64,000 bases of DNA from Phormidesmis priestleyi Ana (lineage in GTDB: Bacteria; Cyanobacteriota; Cyanobacteriia; Phormidesmidales; Phormidesmidaceae), in assembly GCA_001314865.1 (NCBI GenBank), contig LJZR01000022.1, positions 1 through 64,000 of the forward strand, read 5' to 3'. This document shows, in pieces, positions 47,344 to 55,773 of this stretch. The notes beneath the pieces are model-generated. The model did no database searches and was not told where the DNA came from. It saw nothing but the letters and a program-made list of their open reading frames with translations. Both the position numbers and the translations under genes were made by a program. Position 1 is the first letter of the stretch, and each line of letters begins with the position of its first letter.

Positions 47344-48627
47344 ATGCTCGCCGATCTTGATAGCTCTCTTGATAGCTCAGCACGGCCCCTGGAAAGCCCA
47401 GAAGCCCTTCGGTCAAAAAATGGATCGATCAACGCTCATCTGCAAACTTACGATGTCGTGATTGTGGGTGGGGGCATTGTCGGGCTTACCTGCGCCTGTA
47501 GTTTACGAAACTCGGGGCTGCAAATAGCCGTGATTGAAGCGCAAACCGCCGAGCATGCAGCCGGACGGCAGCGGGCCTATGCGTTTTCTCCGGTATCGGC
47601 CAGCATCTTAAAAGGTTTGGGTCTGTGGGAGAGGGTAGGCCCCCAGCTGACGCACTTTCAGCGAGTCAAGCTATCAGATGCCGACTATCCCAAGGCGATT
47701 ACCTTTCGGCCCCAGGATGGCCGCAGCGATGCGGTGTACTACTCGGCTGAACATACCGTGCTGATGGCTGCGCTTCAGGAGGCCGTTCGCGCGGCGAAAA
47801 ATGTTGACTATTGGTGCGAGAGCCAAATCGTTGAGACTGAATCCGCCACAGCGCTGATTGTAGAACGACAGGGCCAGCAGTATCGTTTTCAAACCCAGCT
47901 TTTGATAGGGGCAGATGGGGCAAGGTCGTGGGTACGCAACCTCGCCAACATTAAAACCGTTGGCTGGAAATACTGGCAGTCTTGCATTACTGCCGTGCTT
48001 AAGCCTGAAAGGCCTCATTGCAACACGGCCTACGAAAAATTTTGGCCCAGTGGTCCTTTTGCCATTTTGCCCCTGCCGAACAATCACTGCCAAATCGTAT
48101 GGACTGCGCCTCACGAAGAAGCTGAAGCCCTACTAAACCTACCCGAAGCGGCGTTTTTGCAAGCGCTCCAAGCTCGGTACGGATCTGATATGGGCGCACT
48201 GACGCTAGTCAACAAACCCGCTATGTTTCCGGTACAGCTCATGCAAAGCCGGGAATACGTGCGAGCGGGCATTGCGCTCATTGGCGATGCTGCCCACTGC
48301 TGCCATCCCGTCGGTGGGCAGGGGCTTAACATGGGCATTCGTGATGCCACTGCCCTCGCCGAAGTGCTCCAGCAAGCCGCTAGCCGAGGAGAAAATATAG
48401 GCAGCCTGATTGTCCTTAAACGCTACCAACGATGGCGTAGGACCGAGAACTGGTTTACGCTGAGTCTTACCGATTTGCTCAATCGTTCTTTTTCCAACCG
48501 GTTTTTACCGCTGCTCATTTCGCGTCGTGCTGGCATTTGGATTCTCGACAGCGTTGGCCCGCTCAAGCGCTTAATCCTTCAGCTGATGACTGGCTTTTTC
48601 GGTAGGCTTCCTCTCAAAGCCCGGTAA
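47344..48627 (+). CDS. UbiH/COQ6-family FAD-dependent monooxygenase
   Basis: The 427-residue flavoprotein has a dinucleotide fold VVIVGGGIVGLTCACSL, the DG-type motif LIGADGARSWVR and the second FAD motif GIALIGDAAHCCHPVGGQGLNMGIRDA, all typical of aromatic-ring hydroxylases acting on quinone precursors. Cyanobacteria lack ubiquinone; their UbiH-like protein (slr1300 type) is thought to act in plastoquinone or related quinone metabolism. The first ~30 residues are extra. The next gene follows by 61 nt and may be co-transcribed. Confidence 0.88.
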   Translation: MLADLDSSLDSSARPLESPEALRSKNGSINAHLQTYDVVIVGGGIVGLTCACSLRNSGLQIAVIEAQTAEHAAGRQRAYAFSPVSASILKGLGLWERVGPQLTHFQRVKLSDADYPKAITFRPQDGRSDAVYYSAEHTVLMAALQEAVRAAKNVDYWCESQIVETESATALIVERQGQQYRFQTQLLIGADGARSWVRNLANIKTVGWKYWQSCITAVLKPERPHCNTAYEKFWPSGPFAILPLPNNHCQIVWTAPHEEAEALLNLPEAAFLQALQARYGSDMGALTLVNKPAMFPVQLMQSREYVRAGIALIGDAAHCCHPVGGQGLNMGIRDATALAEVLQQAASRGENIGSLIVLKRYQRWRRTENWFTLSLTDLLNRSFSNRFLPLLISRRAGIWILDSVGPLKRLILQLMTGFFGRLPLKAR

Positions 48628-48688
48628 AAAGCCCGGCAAAATCTCACTAAAAATCTCACCCAAAAGCCCCGTGAAAAAACGTTCCTAA

Positions 48689-49978
48689 ATGCCCACAACC
48701 CTTGCGCTGATTGCTCACGACAGCCAAAAAGACGCCCTTGCTGGCTTTGTAAGAGAGTACGAGGCTTTGCTGGTTGGCTATCAGCTGATCGCTACTTTCC
48801 AAACGGGTGATTACCTTCGTCAAGCTACTGACTTCCCCGTACAGCAGTTGCTTCCCGGCGAAATGGGGGGTGATTTGCAAATCGCTGCCCGCGTGGCTGA
48901 AGGCCAAATAGCTGCTGTTATTTTTCTGGCTGACGCCCTCAATGCTCCTTACTATCAGGCGGATATTTCGCCACTGCTGCGCGTGTGTCAGCTGCACAAT
49001 GTGCCGCTAGCAACCAACTTAGCCACTGCTCGGGCTGTGGTGCTGGCTTTAGCTAAAAGCCGGATTGCTCACCTCATTTTTAATCCGATTGCAGGTCAGG
49101 GCAATCCTAATCAAGATCTCAAGCTCATTCGCGCTATTTTAGAGCCCCAGATTCAGCTCAATGTTGTGATGACTGAGCCTGATGTGAGTCCGGTAGAACA
49201 GGCAAAGATGGCGATCGCATCTGGCGCTGATTTAATTATTGCCTCGGGCGGTGACGGTACTATTTCTGCTGTTGCCGAAGCCGTCATGCAAACTGGTATT
49301 CCTCTCGGTGTAATTCCACGCGGTACTGCCAATGCCTTTTCAGTGGCGCTGGGCATTCCTACTAACCTACGCGCTGCCTGCGAAACTATTTTAGCGGGCA
49401 CTACCCGTCAGGTGGATGTGGCTACCTGTAACGGCGCGCCTATGGTGCTGCTCGCAGGCATTGGCTTTGAAGCCGAAACCGTCGAACGCGCCAACCGAGA
49501 CATGAAAAATAGGTTTGGCTTTTTTGCCTATATCGTTGCTGGAATGCAGCAGCTTGCCGATCAGCAAGCCTTCGCCGCTGAACTAGAAATCAGCGGCCAA
49601 GTCAGCAAGTTTGACTGCGGCGCAATTACTGTCGCTAATGCCGCACCGCCTACCTCAGTGATGGCCCAAGGCTTTGGTGAAGTCGTTACCGATGATGGCC
49701 TGCTCGATATCACCATCGGCCTCACTCAACGCGAAGCTCAGGGGCTAGGCGCAAGGCTACAGGGAGTCGGCGCGATCGCTGAACTCTTTACCGCTGCGAT
49801 CGCCAAGCGCCCAACCCAAAACGAAAACATCCTCAGCTTACGCGCACCTAGTATTAAAGTCACCACCGACCCGCCGCAAAAAGTCGTCGTCGATGGTGAA
49901 ATTATTGGCACCACGCCCGTTGAGTTTGAATGCATCAATAAAGGGTTGACCCTCTTAGCCCCCCTCGCCAACGGATAA
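48689..49978 (+). CDS. Methylglyoxal-synthase-like domain fused to a DAGK/YegS-type lipid kinase
   Basis: The 429-residue protein has an MGS-like domain (1-125) and a diacylglycerol/sphingosine-kinase-like catalytic domain (about 130-425). In the first, His10, Asp62 (GGD), Asp82 and Asp92 match E. coli MgsA His19, Asp71, Asp91 and Asp101 with a constant offset of 9. The position of His98 is Tyr89 (NAPYYQAD instead of NAVPHDPD), so normal methylglyoxal synthase activity is doubtful. In the second, IFNPIAGQGNP and the nucleotide motif SGGDGTISAVAEA (GGDGT 187-191) and IPRGTANAFSVALGI are intact. It probably phosphorylates a lipid at the membrane, with the MGS-like part sensing a phosphorylated metabolite. 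Confidence 0.9.
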   Translation: MPTTLALIAHDSQKDALAGFVREYEALLVGYQLIATFQTGDYLRQATDFPVQQLLPGEMGGDLQIAARVAEGQIAAVIFLADALNAPYYQADISPLLRVCQLHNVPLATNLATARAVVLALAKSRIAHLIFNPIAGQGNPNQDLKLIRAILEPQIQLNVVMTEPDVSPVEQAKMAIASGADLIIASGGDGTISAVAEAVMQTGIPLGVIPRGTANAFSVALGIPTNLRAACETILAGTTRQVDVATCNGAPMVLLAGIGFEAETVERANRDMKNRFGFFAYIVAGMQQLADQQAFAAELEISGQVSKFDCGAITVANAAPPTSVMAQGFGEVVTDDGLLDITIGLTQREAQGLGARLQGVGAIAELFTAAIAKRPTQNENILSLRAPSIKVTTDPPQKVVVDGEIIGTTPVEFECINKGLTLLAPLANG

Positions 49979-50000
49979 ATAACCAGTCTGATAAATAACC

Positions 50001-50037
50001 AGACTGGTAAATAGCCAGACTGGTTATTTACCAGTCT
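50001..50037. terminator. Hairpin between the MGS-lipid-kinase gene and glgB
   Basis: A perfect 13-bp stem (50001-50013 with 50025-50037) encloses an 11-nt loop. It lies within four alternating copies of ccagactggt/accagtct (49982-50037), between converging genes. No T run follows, so it may terminate in both directions only weakly. Confidence 0.6.
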
Positions 50038-50127
50038 TAACCTCTGGTAGCCGCTAAGAGTCCCCTTCGGGTCTGCTGTTCTAGTTCAGAGTCCTTTGGT
50101 TTCCGGGTTCTTTAGTTTCCGGAGCCT

Positions 50128-52428
50128 CTAGTTCCCTGCAGCTAGTTCAGCGGCCTCAGTTTTTTGCACATCTAGCTTCAGCATAATCACACTCAAAGGT
50201 GGCAGCGTTAAGTCTAGCGAATAGGCGCGGCTATGAAAGGCCCAGTCCTCCGACCACTTACCGCCCAAGTTGCCAATATTAGCCCCGCCAAACTCACGCG
50301 CATCGCTGTTAAAAATCTCGCGATAGTAGCCCTTAGTCGGCACGCCAACTCGGTAGTGACTATGAGGCTGAGGCGTAAAGTTACACACCGTGAGAATAAA
50401 CTCATCGCTCTCTTTGTCAAACCGCAGGAAAGAGACCACGCTGTGCCGATTATCGCTACAGTCCACCCACTCAAACCCCTCCTGAGAGAAGTCTTGCGTG
50501 TACAGCGCTGGCTCACGACGGTACAGGTAGTTCAGCCGCTCAATACAGTGCTTAAGCTGCTTATGCGCTTCAAACTGCAACAAATGCCATTCCAAGTCGC
50601 CCCATACATTCCACTCGCTCCACTGACCAAACTCCATGCCCATGAACATCGTCTTTTTACCGGGATGGGCATACATGTAGGTAAACAGCGCCCGTAGGTT
50701 CGCCATTTTTTGCCAGTCGTCACCGGGCATTTTGCCAATCATATGACTCTTGCCATGCACCACCTCGTCATGAGAGAGCGCTAGCATGAAGTTTTCACTA
50801 AAGGCATACCAAATGCTGAACGTAATGTTGTTTTGGTGAAACTGTCTAAACCACGGGTCCATCTCGAAGTAATCGAGAACATCATTCATCCAGCCCATGT
50901 TCCACTTGAGGTTAAAGCCCAATCCCCCGACATAGGTTGGCCAAGATACCATCGGCCAAGATGTAGACTCTTCGGCAATGGAAAGCGCTCCTGGATAGTG
51001 GCTAAACAGCACATGGTTGACTTGCTTGAGGCACTCTGCCGCTTCAATGTTTTCTCGGCCACCATATTCGTTTGCCACCCACTCTCCCGGCTCCCGGCAG
51101 TAGTCTAAATACAGCATCGAAGCGACCGCATCAACCCGGATGCCGTCAATATGATACTTATCAAACCAAAACAGTGCATTGGCAATTAAAAAGTTACGAA
51201 CCTCATTGCGGCCATAGTTGAACACAAGCGTGCCCCATTCCTTGTGCTCACCACGACGAGGATCGGCATGTTCGTATAGGTGTGTACCATCAAAAAAAGC
51301 TAGTCCGTGACCGTCTTTAGGGAAATGCCCAGGCACCCAGTCCACAATGATGCCAATGCCATGCTGATGGCATTGGTCTACAAAGTACATAAAATCGTCG
51401 GGACTGCCATAGCGAGAGGTTGGGGCAAAATAACCCGTGACCTGATAGCCCCAAGAGCCATCAAACGGATGCTCTGCCACTGGCATGACTTCAATATGGG
51501 TATATCCCATCTCTTGCACATAGGGAATTAGCTTGGCAGCCAGTTCCCGATAGGTTAAAAACCGGGCACCGGGCTTGAGGTCAGCTACGGTGACCACAGG
51601 CGCATCGCTGCCATCGGCCTGCTTTGCGGGCTCTGCGGATGGCGCATGTAGCCATGATCCTAAATGCAGTTCGTACACGGCAATGGGCTGACTCATCGCA
51701 TCAGTTTGGCGGCGATGCTCCATCCAGTCGTTGTCTTTCCATTTGTATTGGGTGAGGTCAGTAACTATCGAGGCTGTTTTAGGCCGCACTTCTTGTTGAA
51801 AGCCATACGGATCAGATTTTTCGTAGATATGACCGTCGTTATTCTTAACTTCGTACTTATAGGTATCACCTACTTTGAGCTGCGGAATAAACAAATCCCA
51901 AATGCCGCCGCCGTTTTTGCGCATTTGGTGCTGCCGCCCATCCCAGTTGTTGAAGTCGCCCATCACCGAAATATTTCGGGCGTTGGGTGCCCACACGGCG
52001 AAGTACACACCTGCAATGCCAGCTTGCTCCATGGGGTGAGCGCCCATTTTTTCATAAATGCGCTGGTGGTTGCCTTCGCCAAAGAGGTGAATGTCAAAGT
52101 CGGTAATAACCGGGGACTTAAAGGCGTAGGGGTCATAAACGACATGCTCACAAGCGCCTTCTTTGTAGCGAATTTGGTAGTTCACCAGTTCTTCAACATC
52201 AATGATTGCTTCAAAGAACTGAGGATGCTGATCGTTGCTCATGGCGTACTCTGTACGCGCACCCGGCAGCAATACCCATGCCATATCGGCATTAGGCAAA
52301 TAGCTGCGAATCACCCAAACCTGCTTGCCATCTTGCTCAATGGGGTGAGGCCCTAAAACTTCAAAAGGATTTTGGTGCTGATTCCAGACAACTCGCTCAA
52401 TTTGTTCAAGCGCAATCGTTGACGACAT
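50128..52428 (-). CDS. glgB: 1,4-alpha-glucan branching enzyme
   Basis: The 766-residue GH13 enzyme introduces alpha-1,6 branches into glycogen. It has two N-terminal CBM48-like modules (NPFEVLGPHPIEQDGKQVW and GVYFAVWAPNARNISVMGDFNNWDG) and a barrel with DWVPGHFP, DGIRVDAVASMLYLDY (nucleophile Asp), SIAEEST (acid/base Glu) and LSHDEVVHGK. The C-terminal all-beta domain is complete. Length and order are canonical for long-type bacterial GlgB. Confidence 0.97.
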   Translation of the reverse strand: MSSTIALEQIERVVWNQHQNPFEVLGPHPIEQDGKQVWVIRSYLPNADMAWVLLPGARTEYAMSNDQHPQFFEAIIDVEELVNYQIRYKEGACEHVVYDPYAFKSPVITDFDIHLFGEGNHQRIYEKMGAHPMEQAGIAGVYFAVWAPNARNISVMGDFNNWDGRQHQMRKNGGGIWDLFIPQLKVGDTYKYEVKNNDGHIYEKSDPYGFQQEVRPKTASIVTDLTQYKWKDNDWMEHRRQTDAMSQPIAVYELHLGSWLHAPSAEPAKQADGSDAPVVTVADLKPGARFLTYRELAAKLIPYVQEMGYTHIEVMPVAEHPFDGSWGYQVTGYFAPTSRYGSPDDFMYFVDQCHQHGIGIIVDWVPGHFPKDGHGLAFFDGTHLYEHADPRRGEHKEWGTLVFNYGRNEVRNFLIANALFWFDKYHIDGIRVDAVASMLYLDYCREPGEWVANEYGGRENIEAAECLKQVNHVLFSHYPGALSIAEESTSWPMVSWPTYVGGLGFNLKWNMGWMNDVLDYFEMDPWFRQFHQNNITFSIWYAFSENFMLALSHDEVVHGKSHMIGKMPGDDWQKMANLRALFTYMYAHPGKKTMFMGMEFGQWSEWNVWGDLEWHLLQFEAHKQLKHCIERLNYLYRREPALYTQDFSQEGFEWVDCSDNRHSVVSFLRFDKESDEFILTVCNFTPQPHSHYRVGVPTKGYYREIFNSDAREFGGANIGNLGGKWSEDWAFHSRAYSLDLTLPPLSVIMLKLDVQKTEAAELAAGN

Positions 52429-52636
52429 ATAAACTACCCGTTCTTCATAATTGTTAATTTGAAAAGCGCTAACGGTTGTGGGCCAGCACGGTTATTGAGA
52501 GGTGTTATTGAGAGGTGTTTTTGATATGTTTGTTAGCTTAACAAAACGTAGTGACCTTAGGGAGCTTTTCAACGCTAAAACATTCCATAGCACTAGGCTT
52601 TGGTACTACATCTTTACTACTAACTAACCCGATTTA

Positions 52637-53062
52637 CTATCTAACGAAAGGGAGAATAGGTGTAACTGCGCGTCTGATTTGCAGTAAGAAAATTAGATAG
52701 CGAATGTCATTGCTCAGCGTTGGGGTGAGTGCGGGTGTCGCAAGCTCTGTCTGTAGCTGCGCATATTCAGCGGCGCTTAGGGGTTCGCCTGTTAGAGGCG
52801 ATCGCGCTGCTGTAATAATTTCTGTCCGCAAAATCTCTTCCGGAATTTCTTCAGGCGCTTCAGTAAAGGGTTCTTCAGCAAAGGGTTCTGGCGCTGTTTC
52901 TGGTGCTATTTTGGACGTGGTATCGGCGCTCTTTGGGGAGGTTTCCCCTAGTGGCAGCGGTGCTGCGATCGCACCCATACTATTCACCGAAACGAATATT
53001 CCACCAAATATTCCACCTAGCAGCACAACAATTCCCCTGTACGCCGTCAATCGTACGAGCAT
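52637..53062 (-). CDS. Small conserved cyanobacterial protein with N-terminal membrane/signal helix
   Basis: The ATG at 53062 is preceded by TTGAGGA seven bases upstream, the best ribosome site, and gives 141 residues; starts at 53119 or earlier run into the tetranucleotide repeat. The N-terminal helix (GIVVLLGGIFGGIFVSV) is a signal or anchor, followed by an acidic Pro/Glu linker. The conserved-looking end is LRTEIITAARSPLTGEPLSAAEY, RYLIFLLQIRRAVTPILPF, a pattern I associate with small proteins in many cyanobacteria; the function is unknown. Confidence 0.65.
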   Translation of the reverse strand: MLVRLTAYRGIVVLLGGIFGGIFVSVNSMGAIAAPLPLGETSPKSADTTSKIAPETAPEPFAEEPFTEAPEEIPEEILRTEIITAARSPLTGEPLSAAEYAQLQTELATPALTPTLSNDIRYLIFLLQIRRAVTPILPFVR

Positions 53063-53140
53063 AAGCACTTCCTCAAGACAGCTACCATAGTGTCCCATAA
53101 GATATCGGTAGAACTTCATTAGTATCCTAAATTTGTGGAT

Positions 53141-53232
53141 ACCGATTGACCGACCGATTGACTGAATGATTGACCGATCGATTGACTGACCGATCGATTG
53201 ACCGACCGACTGACCGACTGACTGACCAACCG
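53141..53232. repeat. Degenerate tetranucleotide repeat, 23 units
   Basis: Twenty-three consecutive 4-nt units fit A-(C/T)-(C/T)-G or a one-base variant (accg, attg, actg, atcg; aatg and acca once each) in unbroken phase. The array lies between two divergent genes and ends 18 nt before the ATG at 53251, so it occupies most of a shared promoter and leader region. Confidence 0.9.
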
Positions 53233-53250
53233 AAGGAATCACCTACAGCT

Positions 53251-54093
53251 ATGAATTTTATCAAAGGGCATTCTCCTAAGACCCAGGCAATTGCCAAAGG
53301 ACTGCTTGCCGCAGCCGTAATAACGGGTGTAGGCGGCGTCGCGCAGGCTCAGACACTGCTACAGCAGCAGGGTACGCTAGCGCCAATGGAAGATGCCTAC
53401 ATGTTTGAAGGCGAGACTGGTCAGGTGATGACAATTGAGCTAAAAAGCGAAGAATTCGATACGATGCTGATGCTTAGAGGGCCAGATGGTGAAGTCATTA
53501 CCTCTAACGACGACTACGGCGGTACTTTGAATTCCACCATTGTCATCGAACTGCCTGAGTCAGGCACCTATAGCGCGGTTGCTAGCTCATTTGGGGGCGA
53601 CGGTGGTAGCTACCAAATCGAAGTTCGTCCTGCGAGTGAATACGAGCAGGTCTTTAGCCGCGCTTATGACCTATCTCTCTCCGAAGACTTTGACGATTCG
53701 ATTGAAACTTATAATGCGGCCATTGAGCTTAACGATACTGATCCAGCGGCTTACTTAGGGCGCGCAGAAGCCCGGATTGGTAAGGCCTACAGAGAAGCCT
53801 CTATTGTTGGCTCTATCGGCTCAGATCCGTTGCCTAGTGAGGCTGTTGAGAGTGTTGTTGCCGATTTCCTTAAGGCTGCCGACCTGCTAGAGCAAGCTGG
53901 CCAAAGCGGCCCTGCGCAGTCACTGCGTGAGCAGGCCCAGTATTTTTTAGGTGAGCCCCCAGCCACTGACCCGATGCCTGCTAGTCCGGATGTTGCGCCA
54001 GAGGATACTGCTCCTGATTTGATACCTATCCCTGTTGAACCAGATGGCGGGATCGGTGATGGTGCGACGCCTTTGCCCGAAGCTACAGACTAA
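53251..54093 (+). CDS. Exported protein with PPC domain and TPR-like segment
   Basis: The ATG at 53251 gives 280 residues. The signal peptide (GLLAAAVITGVGGVAQAQ) has a plausible AQA cleavage site. Residues about 35-125 are a PPC-type beta domain (MFEGETGQVMTIELKSEEFDTMLML, GPDGEVITSNDDYGG, GTYSAVASSFGGDGGSYQIEV). One or two TPR-like repeats follow (AYDLSLSEDFDDSIETYNAAIELNDTDPAAYLGRAEA). The tail is acidic and Pro-rich. It is probably periplasmic. AAGGA lies 13 nt upstream, just after the tetranucleotide repeat. Confidence 0.78.
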   Translation: MNFIKGHSPKTQAIAKGLLAAAVITGVGGVAQAQTLLQQQGTLAPMEDAYMFEGETGQVMTIELKSEEFDTMLMLRGPDGEVITSNDDYGGTLNSTIVIELPESGTYSAVASSFGGDGGSYQIEVRPASEYEQVFSRAYDLSLSEDFDDSIETYNAAIELNDTDPAAYLGRAEARIGKAYREASIVGSIGSDPLPSEAVESVVADFLKAADLLEQAGQSGPAQSLREQAQYFLGEPPATDPMPASPDVAPEDTAPDLIPIPVEPDGGIGDGATPLPEATD

Positions 54094-54259
54094 ATCTATC
54101 TAAATCTACCTAAATCTACCTAAATCTCCAGACTCCATTCACAGCGTCTGCGTTTGCTGAAAAGTCTGCGTTTGTTGAATGGTTAAGATTGCACTGGACA
54201 TAAAGCCTAAGTCCAGTACGATTTAGGCTGTTTTGCGATGACTCAAGGTTTTGCGCTAC

Positions 54260-54457
54260 TCACGCTACCTTTTGCAATACGCCTTGAATCAAGCTCAAAT
54301 CGCTGATTTGAGTGCGATGGCCGCATTTAGAGCATACTGTGCTGGGCTTGTAAGCCGTCTTTGCGGCCTCATCCCCGACCGCAGGCGTATGCCAGTCAAT
54401 GTACACTCGCTGGCATTGAGGGCATTTCACCATGATGTTTTTGGGGGGCGTTGTCAT
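54260..54457 (-). CDS. Small zinc-ribbon protein
   Basis: The 65-residue protein begins MTTPPKNIMVKCPQC and carries two Cys-x-x-Cys pairs (CPQC and CSKC) that would bind zinc, with the intervening IDWHTPAVGD. Upstream in-frame codons overlap the preceding EamA gene and do not look coding. It is third in a row after the copper chaperone and the EamA transporter (23-nt gap to the latter) and may be co-transcribed. Function unknown. Confidence 0.65.
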   Translation of the reverse strand: MTTPPKNIMVKCPQCQRVYIDWHTPAVGDEAAKTAYKPSTVCSKCGHRTQISDLSLIQGVLQKVA

Positions 54458-54480
54458 ACGGGTCACACAGTACAGCGTTA

Positions 54481-55404
54481 TTAATTGATTTTGATTTTCA
54501 GCAGCTTTAGCGCTCGCCCGTCTAGAATTGCCAGGCCCGATAGAATACAGCTCATGCCGATGATGGCGGCCAGATCTAACCGGTCGGACAAGAATACCGC
54601 ACCCAGCACCAGCGTGCTGAGTGGAACCAAAAATGACACGAGTGACGTATTGACGACGCCTGCCTGCGCCAGCAGTCGGTAGTAAATGAGGTAGGCGATC
54701 GCGGTTGGAAAAACGCCTAAGCACAGTAATGCCAGCCCCGCCGACCAGCGCCAGTTCGTCACAAGCAGACTCGGTGAGGTGGGATCTACCAGCCCTAACA
54801 CAATGACAAATGTCGCCATAATGACGGCCCCTGATGTCACCGTCATTGTAGAGAGTAACTGCGAAGGCACTGTGTTGAACCGGCTGCCCACGAAGCCGCC
54901 GATTGCATAAAAAAGCGCCGCACCTAAAATGGCTAGCTCGCCTAATCCCCCCAGGTCAAAACCGCGCAACACTTCCGGGCCAATTAAGACAATTACTCCG
55001 GCAAATCCGAGCGCTACCCCAAACCCGCGCACGACCGTGAGTCGTTCGCCGACTAAAAACACCGCCAGTACGACCGTAAACAGCGGGGTTGCTGCAATTA
55101 AAATAGACGCTAGGCTAGCGCTAATGTGTTGCTGCCCCCATACAATTAGGCCAAAGGGCAGCAGATTGCTTAGCAGGCTTAGTCCAGCGCATTTTAGCCA
55201 GAGCGATCGCGATAAAGTACTGAGTTCTAACCGGAGCTTTTCCTGCCACAGTAAGGCCCCGTTAAGCACCAACGCTGCCAAACCCATCCGCCCCGTTACA
55301 ATCAGCAACGGCGAAAAGGTCGGTAGCGCCACCTCCATAAAAATGAAAGCGCTGCCCCAAAAAAAGGACAGCACCCCTAGCCACAGCCATTGACGTAAAG
55401 ACAT
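54481..55404 (-). CDS. EamA/DMT-family transporter
   Basis: The 307-residue protein has ten predicted membrane helices in two EamA repeats (MSLRQWLWLGVLSFFWGSAF opens the first; GGLGELAILGAALFYAIGGFV the second), and VPLSTLVLGAVFLSDRL as the typical end motif. Such permeases export amino acids or other metabolites; the substrate is unknown. It starts 8 nt after the atx1 stop, so the two are co-transcribed. Confidence 0.88.
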   Translation of the reverse strand: MSLRQWLWLGVLSFFWGSAFIFMEVALPTFSPLLIVTGRMGLAALVLNGALLWQEKLRLELSTLSRSLWLKCAGLSLLSNLLPFGLIVWGQQHISASLASILIAATPLFTVVLAVFLVGERLTVVRGFGVALGFAGVIVLIGPEVLRGFDLGGLGELAILGAALFYAIGGFVGSRFNTVPSQLLSTMTVTSGAVIMATFVIVLGLVDPTSPSLLVTNWRWSAGLALLCLGVFPTAIAYLIYYRLLAQAGVVNTSLVSFLVPLSTLVLGAVFLSDRLDLAAIIGMSCILSGLAILDGRALKLLKIKIN

Positions 55405-55412
55405 CTTGATAG

Positions 55413-55613
55413 CTATGCAGCGACCTTGTGGCCTGCGATCTCAATCGCCTGTTTCACCGAGGACTCAGAGAGTGAATCGGAATCTACTTCCACTGTTTTT
55501 TTCTCGATATCTACGTTCACAGTGGCATTCGTATCGTGAACCTTAATTTCCTTGGTGATCGTATCTGCGCAGCCGCCACAGACGATTGAAGGCACCTTTA
55601 AAGTCATGCTCAT
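55413..55613 (-). CDS. Copper chaperone (Atx1-like HMA domain)
   Basis: The 66-residue ferredoxin-like metallochaperone has the Cu(I)-binding pair Cys12/Cys15 (VPSIVCGGCADTI) and His62 in the AGHKV loop. The His in this loop is a known feature of cyanobacterial Atx1, which carries copper from the CtaA importer to the PacS ATPase for thylakoid plastocyanin. No copper ATPase is adjacent. A second ATG at 55607 is equally possible. Confidence 0.9.
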   Translation of the reverse strand: MSMTLKVPSIVCGGCADTITKEIKVHDTNATVNVDIEKKTVEVDSDSLSESSVKQAIEIAGHKVAA

Positions 55614-55773
55614 ACAGCAAGCTCTCCTAGTAATATTGGCTTGTTCAGGCTTTGATCGTACTCTTTAGCCGGATCGTTTTTCTCCACCTCTCGGCCTGTT
55701 TCTTCCCATAGGTGGGTCTTTGTGCTCTTTCTGAAGAGAGATTTCTTTCCAGAGCAAGCGTTCTGGGTCAACT

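Noticed and set aside
53170-53250. N-terminal extension of the PPC/TPR protein from a TTG in the tetranucleotide repeat
   Set aside because: It would place repeat-encoded Thr-Asp-Arg peptide before an otherwise normal signal peptide.
54458-54724. N-terminal extension of the zinc-ribbon protein
   Set aside because: It overlaps the EamA gene in another frame and reads as low-quality Arg/Gly sequence; the ATG at 54457 is preferred.
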